From assembly GCA_963768715.1 (NCBI GenBank), contig CAVYJC010000010.1, positions 62,001 to 126,000 of the forward strand: 64,000 bases of DNA, in the 5' to 3' direction. The stretch is from DATKEJ01 sp963768715 (GTDB taxonomy: Bacteria > Bacteroidota > Rhodothermia > Rhodothermales > DATKEJ01). Under the pieces are notes generated by a model. It was given only the letters and a program-made list of their open reading frames with translations. It did not search any database and was not told the DNA's origin. The position numbers and the translations under genes are program-made. This document shows positions 37,449 to 50,758 of this stretch, one piece after another (the stretch's first letter is position 1; each line of letters begins with the position of its first letter).

Positions 37449-38989
37449 TAACGAACCTCCAGGTACGGAAGCAGTCCGTGCAGGCCCCCTTCTCGCCCGA
37501 AACCACTCTCCTTGTAACCTCCGAACGGACTACCGGGATCGAACTTGTTGAACGTGTTGCCCCAGATGACTCCAGCCCGAAGAGCGCCGGCAATCGAGAA
37601 GAGTTTTGAGCCCTTGTCACTCCAAATACCGGCAGAAAGACCGTATCTGGAGTTGTTCGCGCGTTCGACAGCCTCTTCGGGCGTCCTGAACGTGAGAATC
37701 GAGAGAACAGGGCCGAAGATCTCGTCCCTGGCAATCCGATGCGACTGCGAGACATTCGTAAAGAACGAGGGACGACAGAAGTACCCCGACTGGGGCAGGT
37801 CGCAGGTGGACTCGTAATAGTCGGCTCCCTCGTCTATCCCCGACTGTACGAGCGAGCGAATCTTATCCAGTTGCGCCTTCGAATTGATGGCGCCGACATC
37901 GGTATTCTTGTCCAGCGGGTTGCCGACTCTGAGCGACGCCATTCGGTTCTTGAGCCGATAAACGACCTCGTCGAGAATCGATTCCTGAACCAGCAGGCGG
38001 GAGCCCGCACAGCACACGTGCCCCTGGTTGAAGTAGATGCCGTTGATCACACCTTCGATGGCCTGCTCGATCGGGGCGTCCTCAAAGATGATGTTGGCTC
38101 CCTTGCCGCCAAGCTCGAGCGTCAGGTGTTTCTTCGAGCCGGCAATGGAACGCTGGATCAGCTTACCGACCTCGGTTGATCCCGTAAACGCAATCTTGTC
38201 AACGTCTGGATGCGCCACGAGTGCGGCGCCGGTCGAACCGGGCCCGTTGATGAAATTCACGACTCCGGGTGGCAGGTCGACCTCCTGAAACACCTCAGCC
38301 AGCTTCATGGCAGTCAGTGGCGTGGTCTCGGCCGGCTTCAGGACGACCGTATTGCCGGCCGCCAGGGCCGGTGCGATCTTCCAGGCCGCCATCAAGAGGG
38401 GGAAATTCCAAGGAATAATCTGCCCAGCTACACCCAGGGGCGAGACACGTGCTCCGGGGAACGCATAGTCGAGCTTGTCACTCCATCCGGCATAGTACAA
38501 AAAGTGAGCGGCGGCGAGGGGGATGTCGATGTCGCGGCTCTCCTTGATGGGCTTGCCGTTGTCCATCGTCTCCAGGATGGCAAATTCACGTGCCTTTTCC
38601 TGGAGGGTCCTACCGATATGGTAGATATACTTGCCGCGTTCACGTGCCGAGAGGCGGCGCCAGTACTTCTCGTACGCCGTCCGCGCCGCCTTCACGGCCC
38701 TGTCGACGACTTTGGCGTCGGCAGTGGCCACCTCGCAGAGGAGTTCTTCAGTCGCCGGATTAATAGTCGGGAAGTAATTCTTGCCCTCGACGAACTCTCC
38801 CCCGATAAAGTGTCCGTATCGCGATTCAAAGCGAACGTGATCGGGCGTCTCCGGGGCGGGCGCATAGTCCCAGAGGTCGCCAAACAGGAGTCCTCGAACA
38901 TCGCCATAGTGACCGTCGGCCGGGACGACGGTCGGTGCTCCGTCTCCGCTTTCGAGGGTCGGTCCGGTTACAGTCTTCTTCTCTGCCAT
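37448..38989 (-). CDS. aldehyde dehydrogenase
   Basis: A 513-aa NAD(P)+-dependent aldehyde dehydrogenase. IIPWNFPLLMAAWKIAPALA is the conserved cofactor segment, FTGSTEVGKLIQ the glycine motif, LELGGKGANI contains the general-base glutamate, and GHVCCAGSRLLV the catalytic cysteine. The C-terminus PFGGYKESGFGREGGLHGL is standard. It lies 12 bp after deoC. It likely oxidises acetaldehyde released by DeoC to acetate. The substrate is inferred from context. Confidence 0.92.
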   Translation of the reverse strand: MAEKKTVTGPTLESGDGAPTVVPADGHYGDVRGLLFGDLWDYAPAPETPDHVRFESRYGHFIGGEFVEGKNYFPTINPATEELLCEVATADAKVVDRAVKAARTAYEKYWRRLSARERGKYIYHIGRTLQEKAREFAILETMDNGKPIKESRDIDIPLAAAHFLYYAGWSDKLDYAFPGARVSPLGVAGQIIPWNFPLLMAAWKIAPALAAGNTVVLKPAETTPLTAMKLAEVFQEVDLPPGVVNFINGPGSTGAALVAHPDVDKIAFTGSTEVGKLIQRSIAGSKKHLTLELGGKGANIIFEDAPIEQAIEGVINGIYFNQGHVCCAGSRLLVQESILDEVVYRLKNRMASLRVGNPLDKNTDVGAINSKAQLDKIRSLVQSGIDEGADYYESTCDLPQSGYFCRPSFFTNVSQSHRIARDEIFGPVLSILTFRTPEEAVERANNSRYGLSAGIWSDKGSKLFSIAGALRAGVIWGNTFNKFDPGSPFGGYKESGFGREGGLHGLLPYLEVR

Positions 38990-39001
38990 TGCACCTCTCC
39001 G

Positions 39002-39901
39002 TCAATCCAAGCTGTAATATACACTCGACTGGTAATGACCGGTCTCGATGCGATCCCACTGCATGAGCACGTCATTCAGCAGCGACGAGGCTCCGAACCG
39101 AAACCAGTCGGGAGAAAGCCACTGATCACCGACTGTTTCCTTGACCATCACCAGATAATGCCACGCCTGTTTCGCCGACCTGATTCCTCCGGCCGGTTTG
39201 AAACCAACTTGACGTCCGGTCTTCAGGTAAAAAGATCTGATGGCCTCGAGCATTACGAGAGAAACGGGCATCGTGGCGGCAGGCGAGACTTTCCCCGTGG
39301 AGGTCTTAATGAAGTCGGCGCCGGCATCCATCGCGAGATGAGACGCCTTAGCTACTTGGTCATACGCTCCGAGTTCACCCGTTTCGAGGATCACCTTGAG
39401 GTGGGCGGAGCCGCAAGCCGCTTTGGTCGCATGTATTTCGTCGAAGACGCGCTGGTAGTCGCCTGAAAGAAACGCATTTCGGTTGATTACCATGTCGACC
39501 TCATCGGCCCCGTCGGCGACGACGTGCTCCACTTCATGAAGGCGTTCTTCGAAGTATGTCTGGCCACTTGGAAAGCTCGTGGCCACGGAGGCCACCTTGA
39601 CCGTGGAGCCGGTCAGAGCGTCCTTTGCGACCTTGACGAGGCTTGGATAGACGCAGACGGCTGCAACGGGGGGAACGGATCGGTCTACAAGCGGCTGACG
39701 TGCTTTTCGACAAAGCATGCGAACCTTACCCGGCGTGTCCATCCCTTCGAGCGTCGTCAGATCGATCATCCGGACGATCATCTCGAGGGCCTGTCTCTTC
39801 GCCGACTTCTTGATGCTTCTCTTCGTGAAGGAAGCAGCGCGAGCTTCCACGGCGATCTGGTCGACGGTGGGGATATACCCCGGCGAATAGTCGCCCATCA
39901 T
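39002..39901 (-). CDS. deoC: deoxyribose-phosphate aldolase
   Basis: A 299-aa class I aldolase. The Schiff-base lysine segment is DFIKTSTGKVSPAATM, and KVILETGELG and VGFKPAGGIRSAKQAW are the other conserved strands. It cleaves 2-deoxyribose-5-phosphate to glyceraldehyde-3-phosphate and acetaldehyde in the cytoplasm. At about 300 aa it belongs to the longer subgroup, with an extra N-terminal helix (ASFTKRSIKKSAKRQALEMI). A GGGAGG sequence sits 6 bp upstream of the start, one of the clearer Shine-Dalgarno sites in the window. It heads a three-gene unit with the two aldehyde dehydrogenases. Confidence 0.94.
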   Translation of the reverse strand: MMGDYSPGYIPTVDQIAVEARAASFTKRSIKKSAKRQALEMIVRMIDLTTLEGMDTPGKVRMLCRKARQPLVDRSVPPVAAVCVYPSLVKVAKDALTGSTVKVASVATSFPSGQTYFEERLHEVEHVVADGADEVDMVINRNAFLSGDYQRVFDEIHATKAACGSAHLKVILETGELGAYDQVAKASHLAMDAGADFIKTSTGKVSPAATMPVSLVMLEAIRSFYLKTGRQVGFKPAGGIRSAKQAWHYLVMVKETVGDQWLSPDWFRFGASSLLNDVLMQWDRIETGHYQSSVYYSLD

Positions 39902-39928
39902 GACCTCCCGATCTTTGGGGAAAGAACG

Positions 39929-39958
39929 AAGGGGTGGCGCGAATCCGCGTCACCCCTT
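39929..39958 (-). terminator. probable terminator after rpoC
   Basis: AAGGGGTG pairs with CACCCCTT (8 bp); after one mismatch CGCG pairs with CGCG, around a 4-nt loop. On the minus strand the hairpin comes 8 bases after the rpoC stop and is followed by CGTTCTTTCC, a modest pyrimidine-rich tail. It separates rpoC from deoC, which is on the same strand. Confidence 0.55.
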
Positions 39959-39965
39959 CCTTTGC

Positions 39966-44267
<4,302 letters not shown>

Positions 44268-44321
44268 GTTTGTGATCAGTTAAAAAGGTGTAGAGGTTCA
44301 GATCGGTTCTTGCACATCGCG

Positions 44322-47300
44322 CTATTCGATCTTGACCTCCAGCCCGAGGCCCTGCAGTTCGCGGACCAACACGTTAAAGCTCTCGGGTATGTTTGGCTCG
44401 GGCAGGTTCTCGCCCTTCACGATGGATTCGTAGACCTTCGATCGTCCCTGGACGTCGTCGGACTTGACTGTCAGCATCTCCTGAAGCGTATGCGCTGCGC
44501 CATATGCTTCGAGAGCCCAGACTTCCATCTCTCCGAATCGCTGACCGCCGAACTGGGCCTTCCCACCGAGTGGCTGCTGCGTGATCAGGCTGTACGGGCC
44601 GATGCTCCGTGCGTGAATCTTGTCCTCGACGAGGTGACTCAACTTGAGCATATACATGTAGCCGACCGTCGTGAGCTGATCGAACACCTGTCCGGTCATC
44701 CCGTCATACAACTGGACCCGACCGTCTTCCGGAAGCTTCGCGTCCATGAGCGCCTTTCGGATGTCCTCCTCGGTAGAACCGTCAAAGACCGGCGTTGCGA
44801 AACGCACGCCGAGTGCTTTTCCAGCCCACCCGAGCAGCGTCTCGAAAATCTGGCCGAGGTTCATCCGACTCGGGACGCCCAACGGGTTCAACACGATATC
44901 GACCGGCGTTCCGTCTTCCAGATACGGCATATCCTGCAGCGGAACGATCCTTGCCACGACACCTTTATTGCCGTGACGGCCGGCCATTTTGTCGCCGACC
45001 TGAAGCTTGCGCTTACGGGCGACATAGACCTTGGCCAGCTGCAGAATGCCCGGGGGAAGCTCGTCACCCATCTGGATGAGGTGCTTGTCCCTTTTCTGCT
45101 CGGCTTCGAACGTGCGGTACCTCGCGTTGTAATTCAGGACGAGGCGCGAGACGAGTTCGTTCGTGCTCTTGCTCGAAGTGGCCCCCGAAGTCAGGTTGAG
45201 TTCGAGCGGAGAAACGCCTTTGAACGCCGTCTTGGCGATCTTGGCGCCTTTTGCAACGAGGGTTTTCCCTTCCTTGGTCTCGATTCCGTTCGACGTCTTG
45301 CCGACGACGATCTTGAAGAACCGATCGAGGAATTGCTCATTGAGCCCTGCGAGGCGCTCTTCGAACGTGTCGTCGATCTCCTTAAGCTGCTGCTGGTCCT
45401 TCTTCCGCGATGCGGGATCCGATTTGCGGCGGCTATAGAGCTTGGTGTCGATGACGACGCCTTTCATGCCCGGAGGCGCCTTCAGCGACGCATCCTTGAC
45501 GTCGCCGGCCTTGTCGCCAAAGATGGCACGAAGCAGCTTTTCCTCGGGGGTTGGATCCGTTTCGCCCTTGGGCGTGATCTTCCCGACGATGATGTCGCCC
45601 GCGTTCACTTCGGCGCCCATACGGATGATGCCGCGCTCGTCGAGATCCTTCGTCGCTTCTTCTGAGACGTTCGGGATCTCACGCGTCAACTCCTCTTCGC
45701 CACGCTTCGTGTCACGAACCTGCAGCTCGAACTGTTCGATGTGAATCGAGGTGTAGACGTCTTCGGTGACCACGCGCTCGGAGATGACGATCGCATCCTC
45801 GAAGTTGTAACCGCGCCACGGCATGAACGCCACGAGAAGGTTCTTGCCGAGTGCGACCTCTCCTTTCTCGGTGGCGCAGCCATCGGCAAGGAGGGTCCCC
45901 TCCTCGACGCGCTGCCCGATCTTAACGACGGGCTTCTGGTTCACCGACGTGTCCTGGTTCGTCCGTCTGAACTTGATCAGCTCATAACGTTTGACGGAGT
46001 CTTCGAAGGAGACCAGCTCCGATTTCGCATCGCGATCGTAGGTTATCTCAACCGACGTGGCATCAACGTAAGAAACGACGCCCGGTCCTTCCGCCAAGAC
46101 GAGGGCGCGGGAATCACGGGCGACCCGCCCTTCAAGGCCGGTGCCAACAATCGGCGCCTCGGGACGAAGCAGGGGGACAGCCTGGCGCTGCATGTTTGAT
46201 CCCATGAGAGCACGGTTTGCATCATCGTGCTCGAGGAACGGAATCAAGCTGGCGGCGGGAGACACGATCTGGTTGGGCGAAATGTCCATGAACTGCACGA
46301 CGTCGGGTCCTTCCACGACGAAATCGCCGTGATGCCGGCATTTCACGTACTCGTTCACGAACCGGCCGCGTTTGTCGATCGGCGCGTTTGCCTGAGCCAC
46401 GATCGCGTTGTCCTCTTCCTCGGCAGACAGGTAGCGAATCTCGTCGGTCACCTTGCCTTTGGTCACCACGCGGTAGGGCGTTTCGATGAAACCGAACGCA
46501 TTCACGCGGCCGTGTACGCAGAGAGAGGAAATCAGACCGATGTTGGGTCCTTCCGGCGTCTCGATCGGGCAGAGTCTGCCGTAGTGCGTGTAGTGCACGT
46601 CACGAACCTCGAAGCCTGCACGCTCCCGCGTCAGACCGCCGGGCCCGAGCGCCGACATGCGCCGCTTGTGCGTAAGCTCGGCCAGCGGGTTCGTCTGGTC
46701 CATGAACTGGCTAAGCTGATTCGTTCCGAAAAACGTATTGATGACACTCGAAATGGTCCGAGCGTTGACCAGGTCCTGCGGCGTCAGCTTTTCGGCATCC
46801 CGCAGGTTCATACGTTCCTTAATCGTCCGGGCCATTCGAGCCAGCCCGAGTGAGAACTGAGCGGAAAGCTGCTCTCCGACCGTGCGAACGCGGCGGTTGC
46901 CGAGGTGGTCGATGTCGTCCACGGACGATTTGCCGTTCTGGAGATTAACCAGCTCGCTGATGATCGATACGATATCGTCACGATCGAGCGTGAGTCGATC
47001 AGGATCGCCGTCGATACCAAGACGCTTGTTGAGACGGTAGCGTCCGACTTCGCCGAGATCATAGCGTTTCTCGCTGAAAAAGAGCCGCTCGAGCATACCG
47101 CGCGCGGTTTCGGCATCGGGCGGTTCGGCTCCGCGTAGCTGCGTATAGAGGTAGGCGAGTGCTTCTTCCTGGGAGTGCGCGGGATCCTTCTTGAGCGTGT
47201 TTACCAGGGTGCTCCTGTCGAAATCCTCCTGAGCATCATCCTTCAGTAGGAAGATCTTCTTGATCTCGTGATCCTTGAGCTTGTCGAAACTCGCTTCGTT

Positions 47301-48152
47301 GAGCTCGTGCTCGGCCGGAAGCACGATGTCGTGCTCCTGTACTTCATGAAGCACCTCACCCGTATCCTCGTCAACGACCTCGTGCGTACGAACGACGGAA
47401 ACGTTCGCGGCCAGTTTCCGGCCGAAGTAGGATTTGATATTCGTCTTGGCCTTGAGCTCAACGGTCTCCGAAAGCTGGAAAAGCTGGAGAATGTCTTCGT
47501 CTGAAGAATAACCCAGCGCTCTGAGCAGCGTGGTTACCGGTAGTTTCTTCTTACGATCGATGTAGGCCCACATCACGTTCCCGACGTCCGTCGAGAATTC
47601 GATCCAGGAGCCGCGCAGGGGAATGACGCGCGCAGAGTAGAGCACGGTGCCATTCGGGTGGACCGATTGGCCGAAGAATACACCCGGGCTCCGATGAAGC
47701 TGGGAGACAACAACGCGTTCGGCGCCGTTGATGACGAACGAGCCGCGCTCCGTCATGAACGGGAGATTTCCGAGGTAGACATCCTGCTCAACTGCCTCTT
47801 CCGGCTCATCCTCATCCTCGTCGTCTCTCGATGAGAGGCGGAGGCGGGCTTTGAGGGGCACGGAGAAAGAGAGACCCTGCGCAATACACTCGGCTACGGA
47901 GTGTTTCGGCGCCTCGATGCTGTAGTTGACGAACTCCAGCATGTATCGCTCGCGACTGTCCTGTATCGGAAAGTGCTCCGTGAAGACAGCCTGAAGGCCT
48001 TTGAGCTCACGCTCTTCGGGTGCGACCCGATCTTGCACGAAGTCTTCGAACGAACCAATCTGGACACCCAGAAAATCGGGGTAGTCTTGAACCGGTTCGA
48101 TACGCGCAAAGGAAATACGACCATTGGTCGACAATCCGTTGGATTTGGACAT
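44322..48152 (-). CDS. rpoB: DNA-directed RNA polymerase subunit beta
   Basis: A 1276-aa beta subunit. The rifampicin-binding region contains LSQFMDQTNPLAELTHKRRM followed by SALGPGGLTRERAGFEVRDV. C-terminal conserved segments include AGRHGNKGVVARIVPLQDMP, FGGQRFGEMEVWALEAYGAA and KSDDVQGRSKVYESIVKGE. An acidic insert (SRDDEDEDEPEEAVEQ) near residue 115 is characteristic of Bacteroidota-type beta. The gene lies between rplL (273-bp spacer with strong hairpins) and rpoC. The rifampicin region shows the sensitive-type consensus. Confidence 0.98.
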   Translation of the reverse strand: MSKSNGLSTNGRISFARIEPVQDYPDFLGVQIGSFEDFVQDRVAPEERELKGLQAVFTEHFPIQDSRERYMLEFVNYSIEAPKHSVAECIAQGLSFSVPLKARLRLSSRDDEDEDEPEEAVEQDVYLGNLPFMTERGSFVINGAERVVVSQLHRSPGVFFGQSVHPNGTVLYSARVIPLRGSWIEFSTDVGNVMWAYIDRKKKLPVTTLLRALGYSSDEDILQLFQLSETVELKAKTNIKSYFGRKLAANVSVVRTHEVVDEDTGEVLHEVQEHDIVLPAEHELNEASFDKLKDHEIKKIFLLKDDAQEDFDRSTLVNTLKKDPAHSQEEALAYLYTQLRGAEPPDAETARGMLERLFFSEKRYDLGEVGRYRLNKRLGIDGDPDRLTLDRDDIVSIISELVNLQNGKSSVDDIDHLGNRRVRTVGEQLSAQFSLGLARMARTIKERMNLRDAEKLTPQDLVNARTISSVINTFFGTNQLSQFMDQTNPLAELTHKRRMSALGPGGLTRERAGFEVRDVHYTHYGRLCPIETPEGPNIGLISSLCVHGRVNAFGFIETPYRVVTKGKVTDEIRYLSAEEEDNAIVAQANAPIDKRGRFVNEYVKCRHHGDFVVEGPDVVQFMDISPNQIVSPAASLIPFLEHDDANRALMGSNMQRQAVPLLRPEAPIVGTGLEGRVARDSRALVLAEGPGVVSYVDATSVEITYDRDAKSELVSFEDSVKRYELIKFRRTNQDTSVNQKPVVKIGQRVEEGTLLADGCATEKGEVALGKNLLVAFMPWRGYNFEDAIVISERVVTEDVYTSIHIEQFELQVRDTKRGEEELTREIPNVSEEATKDLDERGIIRMGAEVNAGDIIVGKITPKGETDPTPEEKLLRAIFGDKAGDVKDASLKAPPGMKGVVIDTKLYSRRKSDPASRKKDQQQLKEIDDTFEERLAGLNEQFLDRFFKIVVGKTSNGIETKEGKTLVAKGAKIAKTAFKGVSPLELNLTSGATSSKSTNELVSRLVLNYNARYRTFEAEQKRDKHLIQMGDELPPGILQLAKVYVARKRKLQVGDKMAGRHGNKGVVARIVPLQDMPYLEDGTPVDIVLNPLGVPSRMNLGQIFETLLGWAGKALGVRFATPVFDGSTEEDIRKALMDAKLPEDGRVQLYDGMTGQVFDQLTTVGYMYMLKLSHLVEDKIHARSIGPYSLITQQPLGGKAQFGGQRFGEMEVWALEAYGAAHTLQEMLTVKSDDVQGRSKVYESIVKGENLPEPNIPESFNVLVRELQGLGLEVKIE

Positions 48153-48425
48153 AAGTTGTCTCGCGGATTAATGTTCGCGTCGGAGGCACACCGCCGGCCT
48201 CAACGCACTATCTGGTAGTGGCTCTGATTCGACAGCCCCGCCCTGGCCCGGGGCGGCACAGAACGAATGTCCACCATGCCGATCGGTCCCGAAGGAGCAG
48301 GATCGGATGGCGGCAATATCATTACTTGTTCGATGCGGGATGGCGACTCTCCAAACCTGGTCGAACGTGCACGAACGGGATCCGCGCCGACGGCACGGAT
48401 CCCGTTGCGAGCACATTAAAAAACG
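48153..48425 (-). promoter_or_regulatory. structured rplL-rpoB spacer (possible attenuator or processing site)
   Basis: The spacer holds two strong inverted repeats. At 48374-48406, AACGGGATCCG pairs perfectly with CGGATCCCGTT around an 11-nt loop that itself can pair (GCC/GGC). At 48235-48256 are overlapping stems, GCCCCG/CGGGGC or CCGCCC/GGGCGG. Neither is followed by a T-run on the minus strand, so full termination is unlikely. In E. coli the same spacer carries a partial terminator and an RNase III site; a similar role here is inference. Confidence 0.45.
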
Positions 48426-48806
48426 TTACTGGAGCTCGACTTCTGCGCCGGCTTCTTCCAGTTTCTGCTTCATTTCCTCGGCTTGCGCTTTCGCAACGCC
48501 TTCCTGGATGGTGCCGGGAGCATTGTCTACGAGCTCCTTGGCCTCCTTCAGACCGAGTCCGGTGATGGTGCGGACCTCTTTGATCACCGCGATTTTGTTG
48601 CTTCCAAAGCTCTTCAGAAGCACGTTGAACTCGGTTTTTTCCTCCACTGCAGCAGCGGCGCCGTCGCCACCGGCCGGACCGGCAACTGCGACCGCCGCGG
48701 CGGCCGGTTTGATGCCATACTCCTCTTCGAGAAGATTGGCCAGTTCGTTGGCCTCAGAGATGGTGAGCCCAACGAGTTGTTCAGCGAGTTTTTTGATGTC
48801 AGCCAT
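48426..48806 (-). CDS. rplL: 50S ribosomal protein L7/L12
   Basis: A 126-aa protein. The N-terminal dimerisation helices (MADIKKLAEQLVGLTISEAN) are followed by an Ala/Gly-rich hinge (AAAAVAVAGPAGGDGAAAA) and the C-terminal factor-binding domain (EFNVLLKSFGSNKIAVIKEV, TGLGLKEAKELVDNAP). It forms the ribosomal stalk that recruits translational GTPases. Length and order, after rplJ with a 101-bp gap, are normal. Confidence 0.97.
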   Translation of the reverse strand: MADIKKLAEQLVGLTISEANELANLLEEEYGIKPAAAAVAVAGPAGGDGAAAAVEEKTEFNVLLKSFGSNKIAVIKEVRTITGLGLKEAKELVDNAPGTIQEGVAKAQAEEMKQKLEEAGAEVELQ

Positions 48807-48907
48807 CGTATTTGTGTTTTATCCTGCAGAGGTCTCTGTCTCGATCTGATCGAGGCTGCTCTGCTGTTTACGGATTGTGGTTTATTGTTTTCGTCGTCAG
48901 TGTGCGC

Positions 48908-49429
48908 TCAGGCACCTCTTTCTGCAATGGTCTTGATGGCGCCTACGAGGTTCGCACCCGGGGCTTGAAGCGCCCCGATCGTATTCGACATCGGCGAAAG
49001 CAGGAGGCCGATGATGTCACCGACGATTTCCCCTCTCGACTTGAGCGCTAGAAGCATCTCAAGCGCGTCCGATCCGAAGTAGCTTCCCTCGATAATGGCG
49101 GCCTTCAGCGCCGGTTTCCCGACGTCGACCTTTCCGGAAAAATCTTTGATGATCCGAGCCGGTGCGGCGGGATCGGTGGTCACGGCAATCGCCGTCGGTC
49201 CTTCCAGGTGCGGCAGCACGGCATCGAAACCTCCGAGACGCTCCATGGCGAGACGCACGAAAGTATTCTTGGCGACCGTGAAATCGACACCGGCTTCCCG
49301 AAACTGCCGGCGGAGCTTATTGGATTGCTCGACGGTGAGCCCCGAATAGTCCGTCAAATACACTGCGACGGCGCCTTCCATGTGTTTGGCCAGCGCGTCG
49401 ACAGCGGCAACTTTTTGATCTTTGTTCAT
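48908..49429 (-). CDS. rplJ: 50S ribosomal protein L10
   Basis: A 173-aa L10, the base of the ribosomal stalk that binds L7/L12 dimers through its C-terminal helix. MNKDQKVAAVDALAKHMEGA and VYLTDYSGLTVEQSNKLRRQ are family-typical N-terminal segments, followed by TVAKNTFVRLAMERL. The start codon lies only 7 bp after the rplA stop, so there is no room for a separate L10-binding leader like that of E. coli; any such element would have to lie inside rplA. Confidence 0.96.
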   Translation of the reverse strand: MNKDQKVAAVDALAKHMEGAVAVYLTDYSGLTVEQSNKLRRQFREAGVDFTVAKNTFVRLAMERLGGFDAVLPHLEGPTAIAVTTDPAAPARIIKDFSGKVDVGKPALKAAIIEGSYFGSDALEMLLALKSRGEIVGDIIGLLLSPMSNTIGALQAPGANLVGAIKTIAERGA

Positions 49430-49436
49430 AGTTCTG

Positions 49437-50144
49437 CTACCTCAATGACATGACGGTTCCGAGCGGATCAACGGCCACACCGGGCCCCATCGTCGGAGTC
49501 AGCGTAATCGAGCGAACGTAGGTCCCCTTGGAGGCCGACGGCCGCAGGCGGACAATCTCCTTGAGGAACGCGCGCGCGTTGTCCGTCAGCTGTTCCGTGG
49601 AAAAGGATGCCCGGCCAATCGAGGCATGGATAATTCCATAGCGGTCGACCCTGAAATCGATCTTGCCCGCACGAACGGCGTGTACCGCCTCGGTCACGTC
49701 GCGCGTGACAGTGCCCGTCTTCGGGTTCGGCATCAGACCGCGGGGGCCCAGAATGCGTCCCAACTGGCCGACCTGGGCCATAACGTCGGGCGTGGCGATG
49801 ACGACGTCGACATCGGTCCATCCACCTTTAATCTTCTCTACGTAATCATCGAGCCCTACGTGCTCGGCGCCGGCGTCTCGGGCCTCCTGCTGCTGTCCTT
49901 CGTTGGTCAGCACGAGCACGCGGACGGTCCGACCCGTCCCGTGCGGCAGTGACACCGAGCCTCTGACCATCTGGTCAGCGTGGCGCGGATCGACACCAAG
50001 CCGAACATCGATGTCGATCGATTCGTCAAATTTTGCTGTCGCGACCTTCTTGACGAGGTCGCTGGCGACTTCCAACGCTGCAGGAAGCTCAGCCTCAGCG
50101 AGCAACTCCGCATGCTGTTTGGAGCGCTTTCCTTTCTTTGCCAT
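49437..50144 (-). CDS. rplA: 50S ribosomal protein L1
   Basis: A 235-aa L1. Conserved segments are ESIDIDVRLGVDPRHADQMV, RGSVSLPHGTGRTVRVLVLT, GRILGPRGLMPNPKTGTVT and GKIDFRVDRYGIIHASIGR. L1 binds 23S rRNA at the mobile stalk and in many bacteria represses its own operon by binding mRNA near rplK. It is 70 bp downstream of rplK and almost touches rplJ. Length is normal. Confidence 0.97.
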   Translation of the reverse strand: MAKKGKRSKQHAELLAEAELPAALEVASDLVKKVATAKFDESIDIDVRLGVDPRHADQMVRGSVSLPHGTGRTVRVLVLTNEGQQQEARDAGAEHVGLDDYVEKIKGGWTDVDVVIATPDVMAQVGQLGRILGPRGLMPNPKTGTVTRDVTEAVHAVRAGKIDFRVDRYGIIHASIGRASFSTEQLTDNARAFLKEIVRLRPSASKGTYVRSITLTPTMGPGVAVDPLGTVMSLR

Positions 50145-50214
50145 CAGGAAAGTTGTTGTGCGGTGCGTGCGCCCAACTCCGGTGCGGGCTCCCGCGGTGA
50201 ACAGATCGAACCGG

Positions 50215-50658
50215 CTATTGACCGGAGACGGGTCGACCAGTAACTGTTATCCCCATCGACCTGGCCGTACCGGCAACCATGGACGCCGCCGCATCCAGAT
50301 CCGTAGCGTTCAGGTCTTCCAATTTGGTCTGCGCGATCTCGCGACACTGGTCCCACGACACCGACGCAACCTTCTGTCGCCGAGAGTCGGGACTCCCCTT
50401 CTCGATTGCCGCCGCCTTCAACAGAAGGATGGCCGCAGGAGGACTCTTCACGATGAACGTGAAAGACTTGTCGGCGAAAACCGTAATTACAACAGGAAGC
50501 ACCAACCCCATGCGATCCTGCGTCGCAGCATTGAACTGCTTGCAGAATTCCATGATATTGACGCCGCGCTGACCCAGCGCAGGCCCGATCGGTGGAGCAG
50601 GACTCGCCTGACCGGCCTTTATTTGAAGCTTGATGTAGCCTTCTACCTTCTTTGCCAT
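50215..50658 (-). CDS. rplK: 50S ribosomal protein L11
   Basis: A 147-aa L11. The start at 50658 gives MAKKVEGYIKLQIKAGQASP, the standard N-terminus; a further upstream in-frame ATG would add ten atypical residues. PPIGPALGQRGVNIMEFCKQ and the C-terminal RNA-binding segment GTARSMGITVTG are conserved. L11 binds the GTPase-associated centre of 23S rRNA. It follows nusG with a 100-bp spacer. Confidence 0.96.
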   Translation of the reverse strand: MAKKVEGYIKLQIKAGQASPAPPIGPALGQRGVNIMEFCKQFNAATQDRMGLVLPVVITVFADKSFTFIVKSPPAAILLLKAAAIEKGSPDSRRQKVASVSWDQCREIAQTKLEDLNATDLDAAASMVAGTARSMGITVTGRPVSGQ

Positions 50659-50758
50659 TCTCGAAATCAGATTCCGGACATCACCCACTGCAAAATAGCC
50701 ATCAACCGGCTAAGCGCAGACGAGCTATTACCGTTGGAGTTTTTGTAGGTTCCCGAAC

